This document shows positions 1-6,887 of a DNA stretch of 32,871 nt, in pieces. A program made the translations under genes and the position numbers. The DNA is taken from contig JBJTWS010000120.1 in assembly GCA_046081905.1 (NCBI GenBank), positions 1 to 32,871 of the forward strand, read 5' to 3'. This stretch comes from CBW1002 sp046081905 (GTDB lineage Bacteria > Cyanobacteriota > Cyanobacteriia > PCC-6307 > Cyanobiaceae). The notes beneath the pieces were generated by a model. The model was given only the letters and a program-made list of their open reading frames with translations, was not told the origin of the DNA and ran no database searches. The stretch's first letter is position 1, and each line of letters begins with the position of its first letter.

Positions 1-531
1 CTCGGTGATGTGGATCGGCAGCCGGATCGTGCGGCTCTTCTCCGCGATCGCCCGGGTGATCCCCTGGCGGATCCACCAGTAGGCGTAGGTGGAGAACTTG
101 TAGCCGCGGGTGGGGTCGAACTTCTCCACCCCCCGCACCAGGCCCAGGGTGCCCTCCTGGATCAAGTCCAGGAGCTCCATGTTCCGCTTGGTGTACTTCT
201 TCGCCACGCTCACCACCAGCCGCAGGTTCGCCGCCACCATCCGCTCCTTGGCGCGCCGGCCCGCCTGCAGGCGGCGCTTCAGCAGGGGCACGGTGAGGCC
301 GGCCTCGGCGGCGAGCTGCTCCTGGCTGGGGGGATGGCCGCCGCTGCGCATGGTGAGCTCCTCGCGCATCTCCTCGAGGGCCATGAGCTCCTGCACCTGG
401 CGGCCGAGGGTGATCTCCTGCTCGTGGCTGAGCAGCGGCACCCGGCCGATGTCGCGCAGGTAGGAGCGCACCAGGTCGCCATGGAGTCCCGTGGCGGAGC
501 CAACGGTGGCAGCCGTGGAAAGGGAAGGCAT
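1..531 (-). CDS. RNA polymerase sigma factor, sigma-70 group 2 (partial, 5' end)
   Basis: This is the first 177 codons of a primary-like sigma factor that recruits RNA polymerase to promoters. The gene runs off the left edge of the window, so region 3 and the -35-binding region 4 are not seen. From the ATG at 531 there is a short leader, then a region 1.2 block (DLVRSYLRDIGRVPLL), a spacer, and a textbook region 2 (AANLRLVVSVAKKY, DLIQEGTLGLVRGVEKFD, KFSTYAYWWIRQGITRAI), the part that binds core enzyme and melts the -10 element. The N-terminus is short and lacks the long region 1.1 of the housekeeping SigA. That points to a non-essential group 2 factor (SigB/C/D/E type in cyanobacteria), though the exact member cannot be named from this part. 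It is divergent from rluB. Confidence 0.93.
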   Translation of the reverse strand, partial: MPSLSTAATVGSATGLHGDLVRSYLRDIGRVPLLSHEQEITLGRQVQELMALEEMREELTMRSGGHPPSQEQLAAEAGLTVPLLKRRLQAGRRAKERMVAANLRLVVSVAKKYTKRNMELLDLIQEGTLGLVRGVEKFDPTRGYKFSTYAYWWIRQGITRAIAEKSRTIRLPIHITE

Positions 532-546
532 GGGGTGGCGGAGTTG

Positions 547-564
547 CGAAACTTGCCTGTTTCG
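547..564. promoter_or_regulatory. Inverted repeat upstream of the sigma factor gene
   Basis: A perfect 6-bp inverted repeat (CGAAAC, 6-nt spacer, GTTTCG) lies 16 bp upstream of the sigma factor ATG. It would fall in the 5' untranslated region or core promoter. It could be an operator or an mRNA hairpin. Chance occurrence is possible, and no clear -10/-35 pair was found beside it. Confidence 0.3.
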
Positions 565-582
565 TAAACCTACCATCAAATT

Positions 583-597
583 CCGGAACGGTTCCGG
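583..597. promoter_or_regulatory. Near-perfect palindrome in the sigma factor / rluB divergent spacer
   Basis: CCGGAAC-G-GTTCCGG is a 7-bp inverted repeat with a 1-nt centre. It sits between the two divergent start codons, 51 bp from the sigma factor start and 65 bp from the likely rluB start. Its position and symmetry suit a dimeric repressor or activator site, but no regulator can be named. Confidence 0.35.
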
Positions 598-662
598 GTT
601 GGCCACCCCCGGACGGGAGAATGGCCCCGGCTCCACCCCGGGGGCCGCGCAGCAACAGGGCC

Positions 663-1388
663 ATGGCCGCGGAGCGGGTGCAGAAACTGATCGCCGCCGC
701 CGGCCTCGGCTCCCGCCGCCGGGCGGAGGAGTGGATGCGGCAGGGGCGGGTACGGGTGAACGGAGAGGTGGCTGGGCTCGGGGATCGCGCCGATCCCCAC
801 CACGACCGCATCGAACTCGACGGCCGCCCCCTCGCCGAGCGGCCGCCCCAGCAAGTGCTGCTGCTGAACAAGCCGATCGGGGTGCTCTGCAGCTGCCACG
901 ATCCCCAGGGGCGGCCCACCGTGCTGGATCTGCTGCCGCCCGCCTGGCGGCGGGGCAGCGGCCTCCACCCGGTGGGCCGTCTCGACGCCGACAGCCGCGG
1001 TGCCCTGCTGCTCAGCAACGATGGCGACCTCACCCTGCGGCTCACCCATCCGCGCTACGGCCACCGCAAGACCTACCGGGTGCGGGTAGCGGGCTGCCCT
1101 TCCCCCGCCACGCTGGAGCGCTGGGCGGCCGGAGTGCCGCTCGAGGGTCAGCCCAGCGCGCCGGTGGGGGTGCGGCTGCTGCGCCGCGATCGCCAGGGGG
1201 CGCTGCTGGAGCTGGTGATGGGGGAAGGGCGCAACCGCCAGATCCGCCGCACCGGAGCCCTGCTGGGCCATCCGGTGCTGGATCTGCAGCGGATCGCGAT
1301 CGGCTCGGTGCCCCTGGGCGACCTGCCGGAGGGGAGCTGGCGTGAACTCGAACCCCAAGAATGGGAAGCCCTGGTTGCCCCCGCGTGA
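663..1388 (+). CDS. rluB: 16S/23S rRNA pseudouridine synthase, RsuA/RluB family
   Basis: Converts a specific uridine of ribosomal RNA to pseudouridine during ribosome assembly in the cytoplasm. An N-terminal S4 RNA-binding domain (about residues 3-50, RVQKLIAAAGLGSRRRAEEW) is followed by the catalytic domain. It carries the family motif GRLDADSRGALLLSNDG, whose Asp (residue 108 from this start) is the expected catalytic residue, and the later GRNRQIRR block. The start at 663 is chosen because the S4 domain begins right after it; an in-frame ATG at 621 would add 14 unconserved residues. RsuA (16S) and RluB/RluE (23S) cannot be separated from sequence inspection alone. The stop overlaps the GTG of the next gene by 4 nt (GTGA), so the two are probably translated together. 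Confidence 0.9.
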   Translation: MAAERVQKLIAAAGLGSRRRAEEWMRQGRVRVNGEVAGLGDRADPHHDRIELDGRPLAERPPQQVLLLNKPIGVLCSCHDPQGRPTVLDLLPPAWRRGSGLHPVGRLDADSRGALLLSNDGDLTLRLTHPRYGHRKTYRVRVAGCPSPATLERWAAGVPLEGQPSAPVGVRLLRRDRQGALLELVMGEGRNRQIRRTGALLGHPVLDLQRIAIGSVPLGDLPEGSWRELEPQEWEALVAPA

Positions 1389-2359
1389 ATCTCCGCCCCG
1401 GCAAGGCACGCCCCGGCCCGGAGTCCGGCCACCCCGCCCCGCGGCGGTTGTGGCGCTGGTGGGGCCGCCGCCCGGCCCCCGGCCCCGCCGGGGAGGCCGA
1501 GAGCCGCCAGGATCCACTGCTGCCGGCGGGAATCCGGTTGCGACAGGCCCGCGAGGCCCGCGGCCTCACCCTGCGGCAGCTGGCCGATGAGACCCGGATC
1601 AGCACGCCGGTGCTGGAGGCGCTCGAACGCGGCTGGCGCGACCGCCTGCCGGAGGTGACCTACCTGCGCACGATGCTGCCCCTGATCGAGCGGCACCTGG
1701 CGCTGCCCCCCGGCAGCCTCGATGCCGCCCTGCCCGCTCCCTCCAGCGAGGTCCAGCCCTCCAGCCGCCGCCTGCTGCTGCAGCGCTTCACCCCGGGCTC
1801 GATCGATGTGTTCACCACCTGGCAGGGCACCGTGCTCTACGGGGTGCTGACCCTCGGCCTGGTGTACGCGGTGAATCTCCAGCAGGACAAGCTGGCGGCC
1901 CAGGGGCTGCTCAGCACCCGCCCGGTGCCCCCCCTCGGCCGCAGCGAACAGGTGCGGCCGGAGGATCCGGCCACCGTGCTGCTGTCCCTCCATCCCGAAC
2001 TGCGGCCCCTGCGGCAGGCCAGCAGCGGCCAGGGGATGCTGCAGCTGCGGCGGGAGCGCCAGCAGAAACCCGCCGAGGGGCTCGGCGTGCTGGAGCTGCA
2101 GTTCAGCGCCCCGGCCCGGCTGGAGCTCAGCGGGGCCGGGGGCCTGCGCACCGAGCTGGCCGGCGCCAGCGGTTCGGTGGCCCTGCCGGTGCTGCCCCCC
2201 TTCGAGCTGCGGATCGAGCCGCCCCAGGCCGCAGCGGCCGTGCGCTGGAACGGCACAGCCCTCGCCCCTCCGGCGGGCGGCCCGCCGGGCCGCTACCGCT
2301 ACCCGGCCCCCGCCGCAGCGCCGGTGCCGGCGCCAGCCGCCGCCCCGCCACAGCCGTAG
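1385..2359 (+). CDS. RodZ-like helix-turn-helix membrane protein
   Basis: Predicted single-span inner-membrane protein with a cytoplasmic helix-turn-helix, the layout of RodZ, which links MreB filaments to the cell-shape machinery. From the GTG at 1385 (GTGA overlap with rluB): a basic leader of about 45 residues, an HTH_25-type domain at about 50-110 (GIRLRQAREARGLTLRQLADETRIS...), one membrane segment at about 148-164 (GTVLYGVLTLGLVYAV), and a periplasmic part ending in a beta-like domain (about 230-295). The last 25 or so residues are almost only Pro, Ala and Gly. An ATG at 1361 is possible but lies deeper inside rluB. The 3' 61 nt overlap malQ on the other strand. The fold call is secure; a role in cell shape is inferred from the family, and no mre gene is in the window. 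Confidence 0.75.
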   Translation: MNLRPGKARPGPESGHPAPRRLWRWWGRRPAPGPAGEAESRQDPLLPAGIRLRQAREARGLTLRQLADETRISTPVLEALERGWRDRLPEVTYLRTMLPLIERHLALPPGSLDAALPAPSSEVQPSSRRLLLQRFTPGSIDVFTTWQGTVLYGVLTLGLVYAVNLQQDKLAAQGLLSTRPVPPLGRSEQVRPEDPATVLLSLHPELRPLRQASSGQGMLQLRRERQQKPAEGLGVLELQFSAPARLELSGAGGLRTELAGASGSVALPVLPPFELRIEPPQAAAAVRWNGTALAPPAGGPPGRYRYPAPAAAPVPAPAAAPPQP

Positions 2360-3891
2360 CGGGTCGCCAGGGTTCCATAGCCCCGCAGCGGCCCCTGCAG
2401 GTCCGCCACCGATCCCTCCAGCCGCCAGCTCCAGTTCGCGCCCACGGTGCCGGGGGTGTTGAAGCGGGCCCGATCATCCAGCTCCAGCAGATCCTGCAGC
2501 GGCACCATCACCAGCTCCGCCGGCGTGGCCAGGGCCAGTTCCAGGAGCTGCCAGCCCGGTGCCGTCACATCTCCTCCCACCACCGCTCGGACCCGGTCGC
2601 GGCCGCCCCCATCGAGCGACTGCCACCACCCCAGGCTGGTGGCGTTGTCGTGGGTGCCGGTGTACACCACCCAGCGCTCGCCATGGACGTTGGCCGGCAG
2701 GTAGGGGTTCTCCGGGTTGCCATCGAAGGCGAACTGCAGGATCTTCATCCCCGGCAGGCCGAAGCCATCCCGCAGGGCCTCCACCGGTGGGGTGATCACC
2801 CCCAGGTCTTCGGCGATCAGCGGCAGGCGGCCATCGCCCAGCAGCCCCCGCCGCCCGGCGCAGCAGAGCCAGAGCAGGCCCAGCAGGGGCCAGCCCGGCG
2901 ACGGACACCAGATGCCGTTCTCCGCGGTGGGGTCGCTGCCGGGAATGCTCCAGTAGGCCTGCAGGGCGCGGAAATGGTCGAGGCGCAGGCGATCGAACAG
3001 CTCCAGCTGGCGCAGCAGCCGCCGCATCCACCAGCGGAAGCCCCCCAGCCAGTGCACGCTCCAGCGGTACACCGGCGTGCCCCAGAGCTGGCCGGTGGCG
3101 GAGAAGTAATCCGGCGGCACACCGCTCTGGCGCTCCAGGCTGCCGTCGAAGCGCAGGGAGAACAGGGCCCGGTGGCGCCACACATCGGCGCTGTCGTGGG
3201 CCACGTAGAAGGGGAGATCACCGATCAGCTGCACGCCCCGACGCCGGGCGTGCTCCTGCAGCCCGGCCCACTGGCGCTGCATGTGCCACTGCAGCAGCTC
3301 CTCCTCCAGCAGGGCGGTGCCGTGCTGCCGCTCCAGGGCCCGCAGGGCCGGCCCATGGCGGCGGGCCAGGGGACCCGGCCACTGCCACCAGGGCCGGCCC
3401 TCCTGCAGCCGCCGCAGCACCATGAAGCGGGTATGGTCCCGCAGCCAGTGCCGCTGACGCCGGCGCCAGCGCTGGAAGCAGCGCCGCCGCTCCGGGGGCT
3501 GGGCCTCCCAGCGGCGGGCCAGATGATGCCCCAGGGCTCCGGCCCGCTGCGCCGCCAGGAGTGGCTCCAGACGCTGGGCGCCGCCCGGGGCGGGGGGAGA
3601 GGCCGCCGGATCCCCCCCCGGCAGGTCGCGCAGGTCGGCCGGCTCGAGGTACCCCTGCGCCGCCAGTTCGGCGGCATCCAGCAACCAGGGGTTGAGGGCC
3701 GAGCCACTGGGGGAGCTGTAGGGGGAGCCGGTGCCGTCGGTGGGGGCCAGGGGCAGCAGCTGCCAGGCGCCGATGCCCTGATCCGCCAGGGCATCGATCC
3801 AGTCGCGGGCGACCTGGCCGAAGGTGCCGCATACCGGGGTGCCCGGCAGGGCTGTGGGATGCAGCAGCACCCCGCAGAGGCGATCGCTCAT
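2299..3891 (-). CDS. malQ: 4-alpha-glucanotransferase (amylomaltase)
   Basis: Disproportionating enzyme that transfers alpha-1,4-glucan segments between maltodextrins. In cyanobacteria it works with phosphorylase in glycogen breakdown. It belongs to GH77 and has the expected order of motifs: N-terminal GVLLHPTALPG and SPYSSPSGSALNPWL, the nucleophile Asp305 in RLRLDHFRAL, the acid/base Glu361 in LIAEDLGVITPPV, and the transition-state Asp415 in YTGTHDNATSLGWW, then NTPGTVGANWSWRL near the C-terminus. At 530 residues it is slightly longer than usual: residues 513-530 are a Gly/Ala tail read antisense to the Pro/Ala tail of the RodZ-like gene. Its ATG overlaps the bciB stop by 4 nt (ATGA), so it is the second gene of a bciB-malQ operon. 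Confidence 0.95.
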   Translation of the reverse strand: MSDRLCGVLLHPTALPGTPVCGTFGQVARDWIDALADQGIGAWQLLPLAPTDGTGSPYSSPSGSALNPWLLDAAELAAQGYLEPADLRDLPGGDPAASPPAPGGAQRLEPLLAAQRAGALGHHLARRWEAQPPERRRCFQRWRRRQRHWLRDHTRFMVLRRLQEGRPWWQWPGPLARRHGPALRALERQHGTALLEEELLQWHMQRQWAGLQEHARRRGVQLIGDLPFYVAHDSADVWRHRALFSLRFDGSLERQSGVPPDYFSATGQLWGTPVYRWSVHWLGGFRWWMRRLLRQLELFDRLRLDHFRALQAYWSIPGSDPTAENGIWCPSPGWPLLGLLWLCCAGRRGLLGDGRLPLIAEDLGVITPPVEALRDGFGLPGMKILQFAFDGNPENPYLPANVHGERWVVYTGTHDNATSLGWWQSLDGGGRDRVRAVVGGDVTAPGWQLLELALATPAELVMVPLQDLLELDDRARFNTPGTVGANWSWRLEGSVADLQGPLRGYGTLATRYGCGGAAAGAGTGAAAGAG

Positions 3892-5153
3892 GGAGAGGGG
3901 AGCCGGTAGCGCTCCACAATGCGCCGCGCGAAGGCGGGGATGTGGCGATCGGCCATCTCCGGGTGGTTGCGGCGCAGCCAGAGGGCGTTGCGGGTGAAGT
4001 GGGAATCGATCGAGAAGCGGCCGTACTCAAGCCCCTTCGGACCGATCCGCTGCACCACGGCACCCACCAGCTCCGCCAGCCAGCGGGGCAGCCGCAGGGC
4101 CTTGTCGTAGGCGTCGATGCCCTGCTGCACGGCGGCGCGGCGATCACCGCTGCTGGTCACCGGGGCCGTGTCGAGCTCGGCCTCCACCAGATCCAGCAGC
4201 TCCTGGCCGCGGGCGTTGCGCACCGTGATCCATTGCCGCCCGAAGGTGGCCCCCATGTAGCCCACCACCAGGTCGGCGCCGGCATTGGTGTAATCGAAGC
4301 AGCTGAGGCAGCTGGGGGCGAACACGTCCTTGAGCTTCGGCGTGTCGAGCCCGAAGAAGGGAACCGTCTCCTCGCCGCCGTCGCTGTGGCGGAAGTGGAT
4401 GCGGAAGTCCTGCATGAACTCGTAGTGCACCACCGTGTCGGGCGAGCGGCTGGCACTCTCGAGGAACGTCTGCAGCCCCTGGCGGGAGACGTTGTCCACG
4501 CAGGGCAGGCCGAGCACGTAGAGCTGCTCGAGGGGCAGGGTGTCCTGCACGGCGCGCAGGGCCTGCACCTGGCAGCCCACGCCGATGGCCAGCAGCCGGC
4601 GGATGCCACTGCCGGGCAGCTGCTCCAGCACCCGCAGGTTCGGGGAGAGGGTGGGCTTGTTCACCCGGGCCGCCAGCACCTCCTCCGGCGTGCGGGCCAG
4701 CACCGGCACCGGCATGAAGCGGTCGGCTTCGCTCTGCTGCACGCAGAGCACCGCATCCACCAGCCCGGTCTCCAGGGCCCGCACCCCCAGGCGGCTCACG
4801 ATGCCGGTCCACTGGGCCCCCTCGATCGGAGCCGCCAGCCGGGCGGTGAGCATGCGCTGCTGCACGCCGAAGTAGAGCTCGTTCTCGTCGTCGAGGTTGC
4901 GGCTGCGGCCATGGGCCGCGGCTTCCATCGCGTCGAAGTTCTGCTGCAGGAAGGCGCAGGCCTGGCGCACGTAGGCCACCCAGCGGCTGTCGCAGAGGCC
5001 GCACTGGCTGCAGAGGTCTCGGGCCGGATAGGTGCTTCCGGGGGGAAGGGGCCGGGCCCGCTCGTGGGGAAGGGGGCGCGACTCTGCGCTGGTGCCGGGG
5101 GAGGAGCTGGAGGCGGCGGTCAAGGGTGGGGGAGGGCTAACGCCACGGTGCAC
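3888..5153 (-). CDS. bciB: Ferredoxin-dependent 3,8-divinyl chlorophyllide a 8-vinyl reductase
   Basis: Reduces the 8-vinyl group of divinyl (proto)chlorophyllide so that monovinyl chlorophyll a is made. It is a flavin/iron-sulfur enzyme of the FrhB/FpoF (coenzyme F420 hydrogenase beta subunit) superfamily, like Synechocystis Slr1923. Visible cysteine motifs are CSQCGLC (48-54), GVGCQ (194), LPCVDN (218) and SCLSCFDYTNAGADLVVGYMG (282-285), which would ligate the Fe-S clusters. The body ends near IVERYRLPSP. The start is uncertain: the GTG at 5153 gives 47 residues before the first Cys, and a TTG at residue 11 is an alternative. Plant hydroxymethyl-chlorophyll reductase belongs to the same family. 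The gene is divergent from the LCP gene and coupled to malQ. Confidence 0.87.
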   Translation of the reverse strand: MHRGVSPPPPLTAASSSSPGTSAESRPLPHERARPLPPGSTYPARDLCSQCGLCDSRWVAYVRQACAFLQQNFDAMEAAAHGRSRNLDDENELYFGVQQRMLTARLAAPIEGAQWTGIVSRLGVRALETGLVDAVLCVQQSEADRFMPVPVLARTPEEVLAARVNKPTLSPNLRVLEQLPGSGIRRLLAIGVGCQVQALRAVQDTLPLEQLYVLGLPCVDNVSRQGLQTFLESASRSPDTVVHYEFMQDFRIHFRHSDGGEETVPFFGLDTPKLKDVFAPSCLSCFDYTNAGADLVVGYMGATFGRQWITVRNARGQELLDLVEAELDTAPVTSSGDRRAAVQQGIDAYDKALRLPRWLAELVGAVVQRIGPKGLEYGRFSIDSHFTRNALWLRRNHPEMADRHIPAFARRIVERYRLPSP

Positions 5154-5216
5154 AACCTATCGGTCACCGCCCCGGACGGCCTGAGCCAGAGTGGGCGCCC
5201 CAGCCCTGCGGGCACC

Positions 5217-6269
5217 ATGCCCCCCCTTCGGGACTCCGAATCCACCCCCGCCGGCCCCGCCAGGGCCGCCGCTCCCCGCTCCGCCCGGCGCTGGAGGGCC
5301 ATGGGGAGGATCACCCTGGCCGCGGTGGCGGCGGGACTGGGGGCCGGCCTGCTGGGGCTGCTCTGGCCGGCCCAGGACCGTGGCGTGGCGGAGGACCGAC
5401 CCGGCAGCGCCGCCGATCTGGCCGAACCGCCCCGGCGGCCGATCACCCTCCTGGTGGTGGGACTCGACAGCGATCGCCTGCCCGCCGCGACGGGAACCCC
5501 GGCGCCGGCGGCACCGGCCCAGCCGAAGCCGGGCTCCCCAAACGACGGCCAGAAGCCGGCCGCCGCCCCGAAACCGGCGGCCGCCGCCAACAGCGATGCC
5601 CTGTTGCTGCTGCGGGTCGATCCCACCGGCCCCCTGCAGGTGCTGGCCCTGCCCACCGAGGTGGCCGTGACCGTGCCGGGCCAGAAGAAGCCCCAGCCCC
5701 TGGGGAGCCTGTACCGCCTCGGGGGGGTGGCCCTCACGGCCGATGGCGTTCGGGAGCTGCTGCGGCTGGAGCCCGGCCAGCCGGATCGGTATGTGCTGCT
5801 GTCGCGTTCGGGCCTGCGGCGGATGGTGAGCCTGGTGGGCCGACTGGAGGTGAGTCCCCCCCGCAAGATGCGCTACGAAGACAAGGCGCAGAAGCTGCGC
5901 ATCGATCTGCAGAGCGGCCTCCAGCAGCTCGATGGCCCCCAGGTGGAGCAGCTGCTGCGCTACCGCGACCCCGCCGTGGGCGAGGCCAGCCGGCGGGAGC
6001 ACCAGGAGCTGGTGCTGCGCTCCCTGATCGAGTCCCTGGCCCAACCGGCCCGTCTGGCGGACCTGCCGCAGCTGGTGCAGCAATGGCAGGGGGAGGTGGA
6101 AACGAACCTCGAGCCGAGCGAGACCCTCAGCCTGCTGGCGGCCGGACTGCGCGAACCCGCCCAGGTGCGGTGGTTGCAGCTGCCGCTGGGGCCGCTGCGG
6201 CCCCAGCACGGCGGCCTGCGCCAGCTCGACGCCAAGGCCGTTCTGCCGCCCTGGAAGGAGAAGGGCTGA
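5217..6269 (+). CDS. LytR-CpsA-Psr (LCP) family protein
   Basis: Membrane-anchored protein of the LCP family, whose members attach undecaprenyl-linked glycopolymers to the cell wall. Seen: a basic N-terminus, one membrane segment (about 32-50), then the LCP blocks LLVVGLDSD (79-86), NSDALLLLRVDP (125-136), LPTEV (145-149) and an arginine-rich block RYRDPAVGEASRREHQ (248-263). A stretch of about 38 residues rich in Pro, Ala and Lys (87-124) is inserted between the first two blocks. The last block keeps several arginines but lacks the usual acidic D-x-D/E pattern before R..RQ, so catalytic competence is unsure. Start ATG 5217 is preferred; GTG 5148 and ATG 5301 are also in frame. Length 350 residues. 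The stop lies 4 nt from the convergent gene's stop. Confidence 0.7.
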   Translation: MPPLRDSESTPAGPARAAAPRSARRWRAMGRITLAAVAAGLGAGLLGLLWPAQDRGVAEDRPGSAADLAEPPRRPITLLVVGLDSDRLPAATGTPAPAAPAQPKPGSPNDGQKPAAAPKPAAAANSDALLLLRVDPTGPLQVLALPTEVAVTVPGQKKPQPLGSLYRLGGVALTADGVRELLRLEPGQPDRYVLLSRSGLRRMVSLVGRLEVSPPRKMRYEDKAQKLRIDLQSGLQQLDGPQVEQLLRYRDPAVGEASRREHQELVLRSLIESLAQPARLADLPQLVQQWQGEVETNLEPSETLSLLAAGLREPAQVRWLQLPLGPLRPQHGGLRQLDAKAVLPPWKEKG

Positions 6270-6277
6270 GCCCTCAG
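6263..6277. other. Palindromic junction of two convergent stop codons
   Basis: The 4-nt space between the LCP gene and the convergent gene lies within two nested palindromes, GGGCT-G-AGCCC (6263-6273) and CTGAG-CC-CTCAG (6266-6277). Each TGA stop is part of a stem. No U-run follows on either strand, so this is not a classical intrinsic terminator, but a small hairpin could form in both transcripts. Confidence 0.35.
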
Positions 6278-6831
6278 GCCAGCTCCGCCTCCAGCAGCGG
6301 GTACCGCAGGGCCAGGGCGCGGCGCAGATCCTCCAGGGCCTCCTGGTGCTCCGGATCCTCCGGGGTACCGGAGGGCAGCCAGCCGAGCCAGGGCAGCCCG
6401 TCGCTGCGGCGGAGCCCGGCCTGCCAGGGGCCGCCGGCCTGCACCACCCCCAGCAGGGGCACCTGCCACTGCCGCAGCAGGGCCACCGCCGCCGCCGGTG
6501 CGCCGGACTCCAGGGCAGCGGCCGGCAGCAGCACCAGGGTGGGCTGCCGCCAGGCGCCGAGGGCCTCGGCCCAGTGGCTGCCGTCCTCCCGGAAGAGGCC
6601 GGGATCCACGGGTAGGCCCAGCAGCCGCGGCAGCGGGCCCCGGAGCAGGGCGGCCAGCTGCTCGGCAGGGGGCCGCTGGGGCTCCAGAAACTCCAGGGGG
6701 AGATCCAGTGCCGCCGCCAGGGCCGGCGCCGCGGCGGCCAGGCCGGCGGCCACGGCCCCGCTGGCGCCTGCGGAGGTGAGCACGATGGCCCGGGAGGAGT
6801 CCTGCACCAAAAGCTTCACGGTTGTTTGCAC
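6274..6831 (-). CDS. Conserved-looking hypothetical protein, family not recognised
   Basis: I do not recognise this 185-residue protein. It is rich in Ala and Leu with many Pro, but has no signal peptide and no clear membrane span. The pattern suggests an alternating alpha/beta fold: a strand-like AIVLTSAGASGAVAAGLAA start with a glycine-containing turn, a second strand PTLVLLPAAALESGAPAAAVALL, a third VPLLGVVQAGGPW, and a Leu-rich C-terminal helix (EALEDLRRALALRYPLLEAEL). This resembles nucleotide-binding P-loop-like or BioD-like proteins in outline, but no Walker motif is present. The start is a GTG at 6831; later GTGs (from codon 5 on) are possible. It is divergent from prs, with 56 bp between starts. 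Its codon usage matches its neighbours, so it is probably a real gene. Confidence 0.55.
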   Translation of the reverse strand: MQTTVKLLVQDSSRAIVLTSAGASGAVAAGLAAAAPALAAALDLPLEFLEPQRPPAEQLAALLRGPLPRLLGLPVDPGLFREDGSHWAEALGAWRQPTLVLLPAAALESGAPAAAVALLRQWQVPLLGVVQAGGPWQAGLRRSDGLPWLGWLPSGTPEDPEHQEALEDLRRALALRYPLLEAELA

Positions 6832-6857
6832 TGGCAGGGACGCCTCGCTTCTACCAT
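6826..6857 (+). promoter_or_regulatory. prs: Possible prs promoter
   Basis: TTGCAC (6826-6831) and TACCAT (6852-6857) resemble -35 and -10 elements, but the 20-bp spacer is long. A transcript would begin near 6864 and leave a leader of about 24 nt before the GTG at 6888. Weak evidence from position and partial match only. Confidence 0.25.
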
Positions 6858-6887
6858 CGGAACTCCGCCGTCGCGCTCGCGCCCGCC

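Noticed and set aside
1148..1993. Long minus-strand open frame across rluB and the RodZ-like gene
   Set aside because: High GC makes long antisense frames common. Composition is shadow-like and both sense genes have clear domains.
3942..5147. A long open frame antisense to bciB that continues into the LCP gene
   Set aside because: Its upstream part is His/Gln/Gly-rich with no domain and mirrors bciB. Only the part from about 5217 matches a family.
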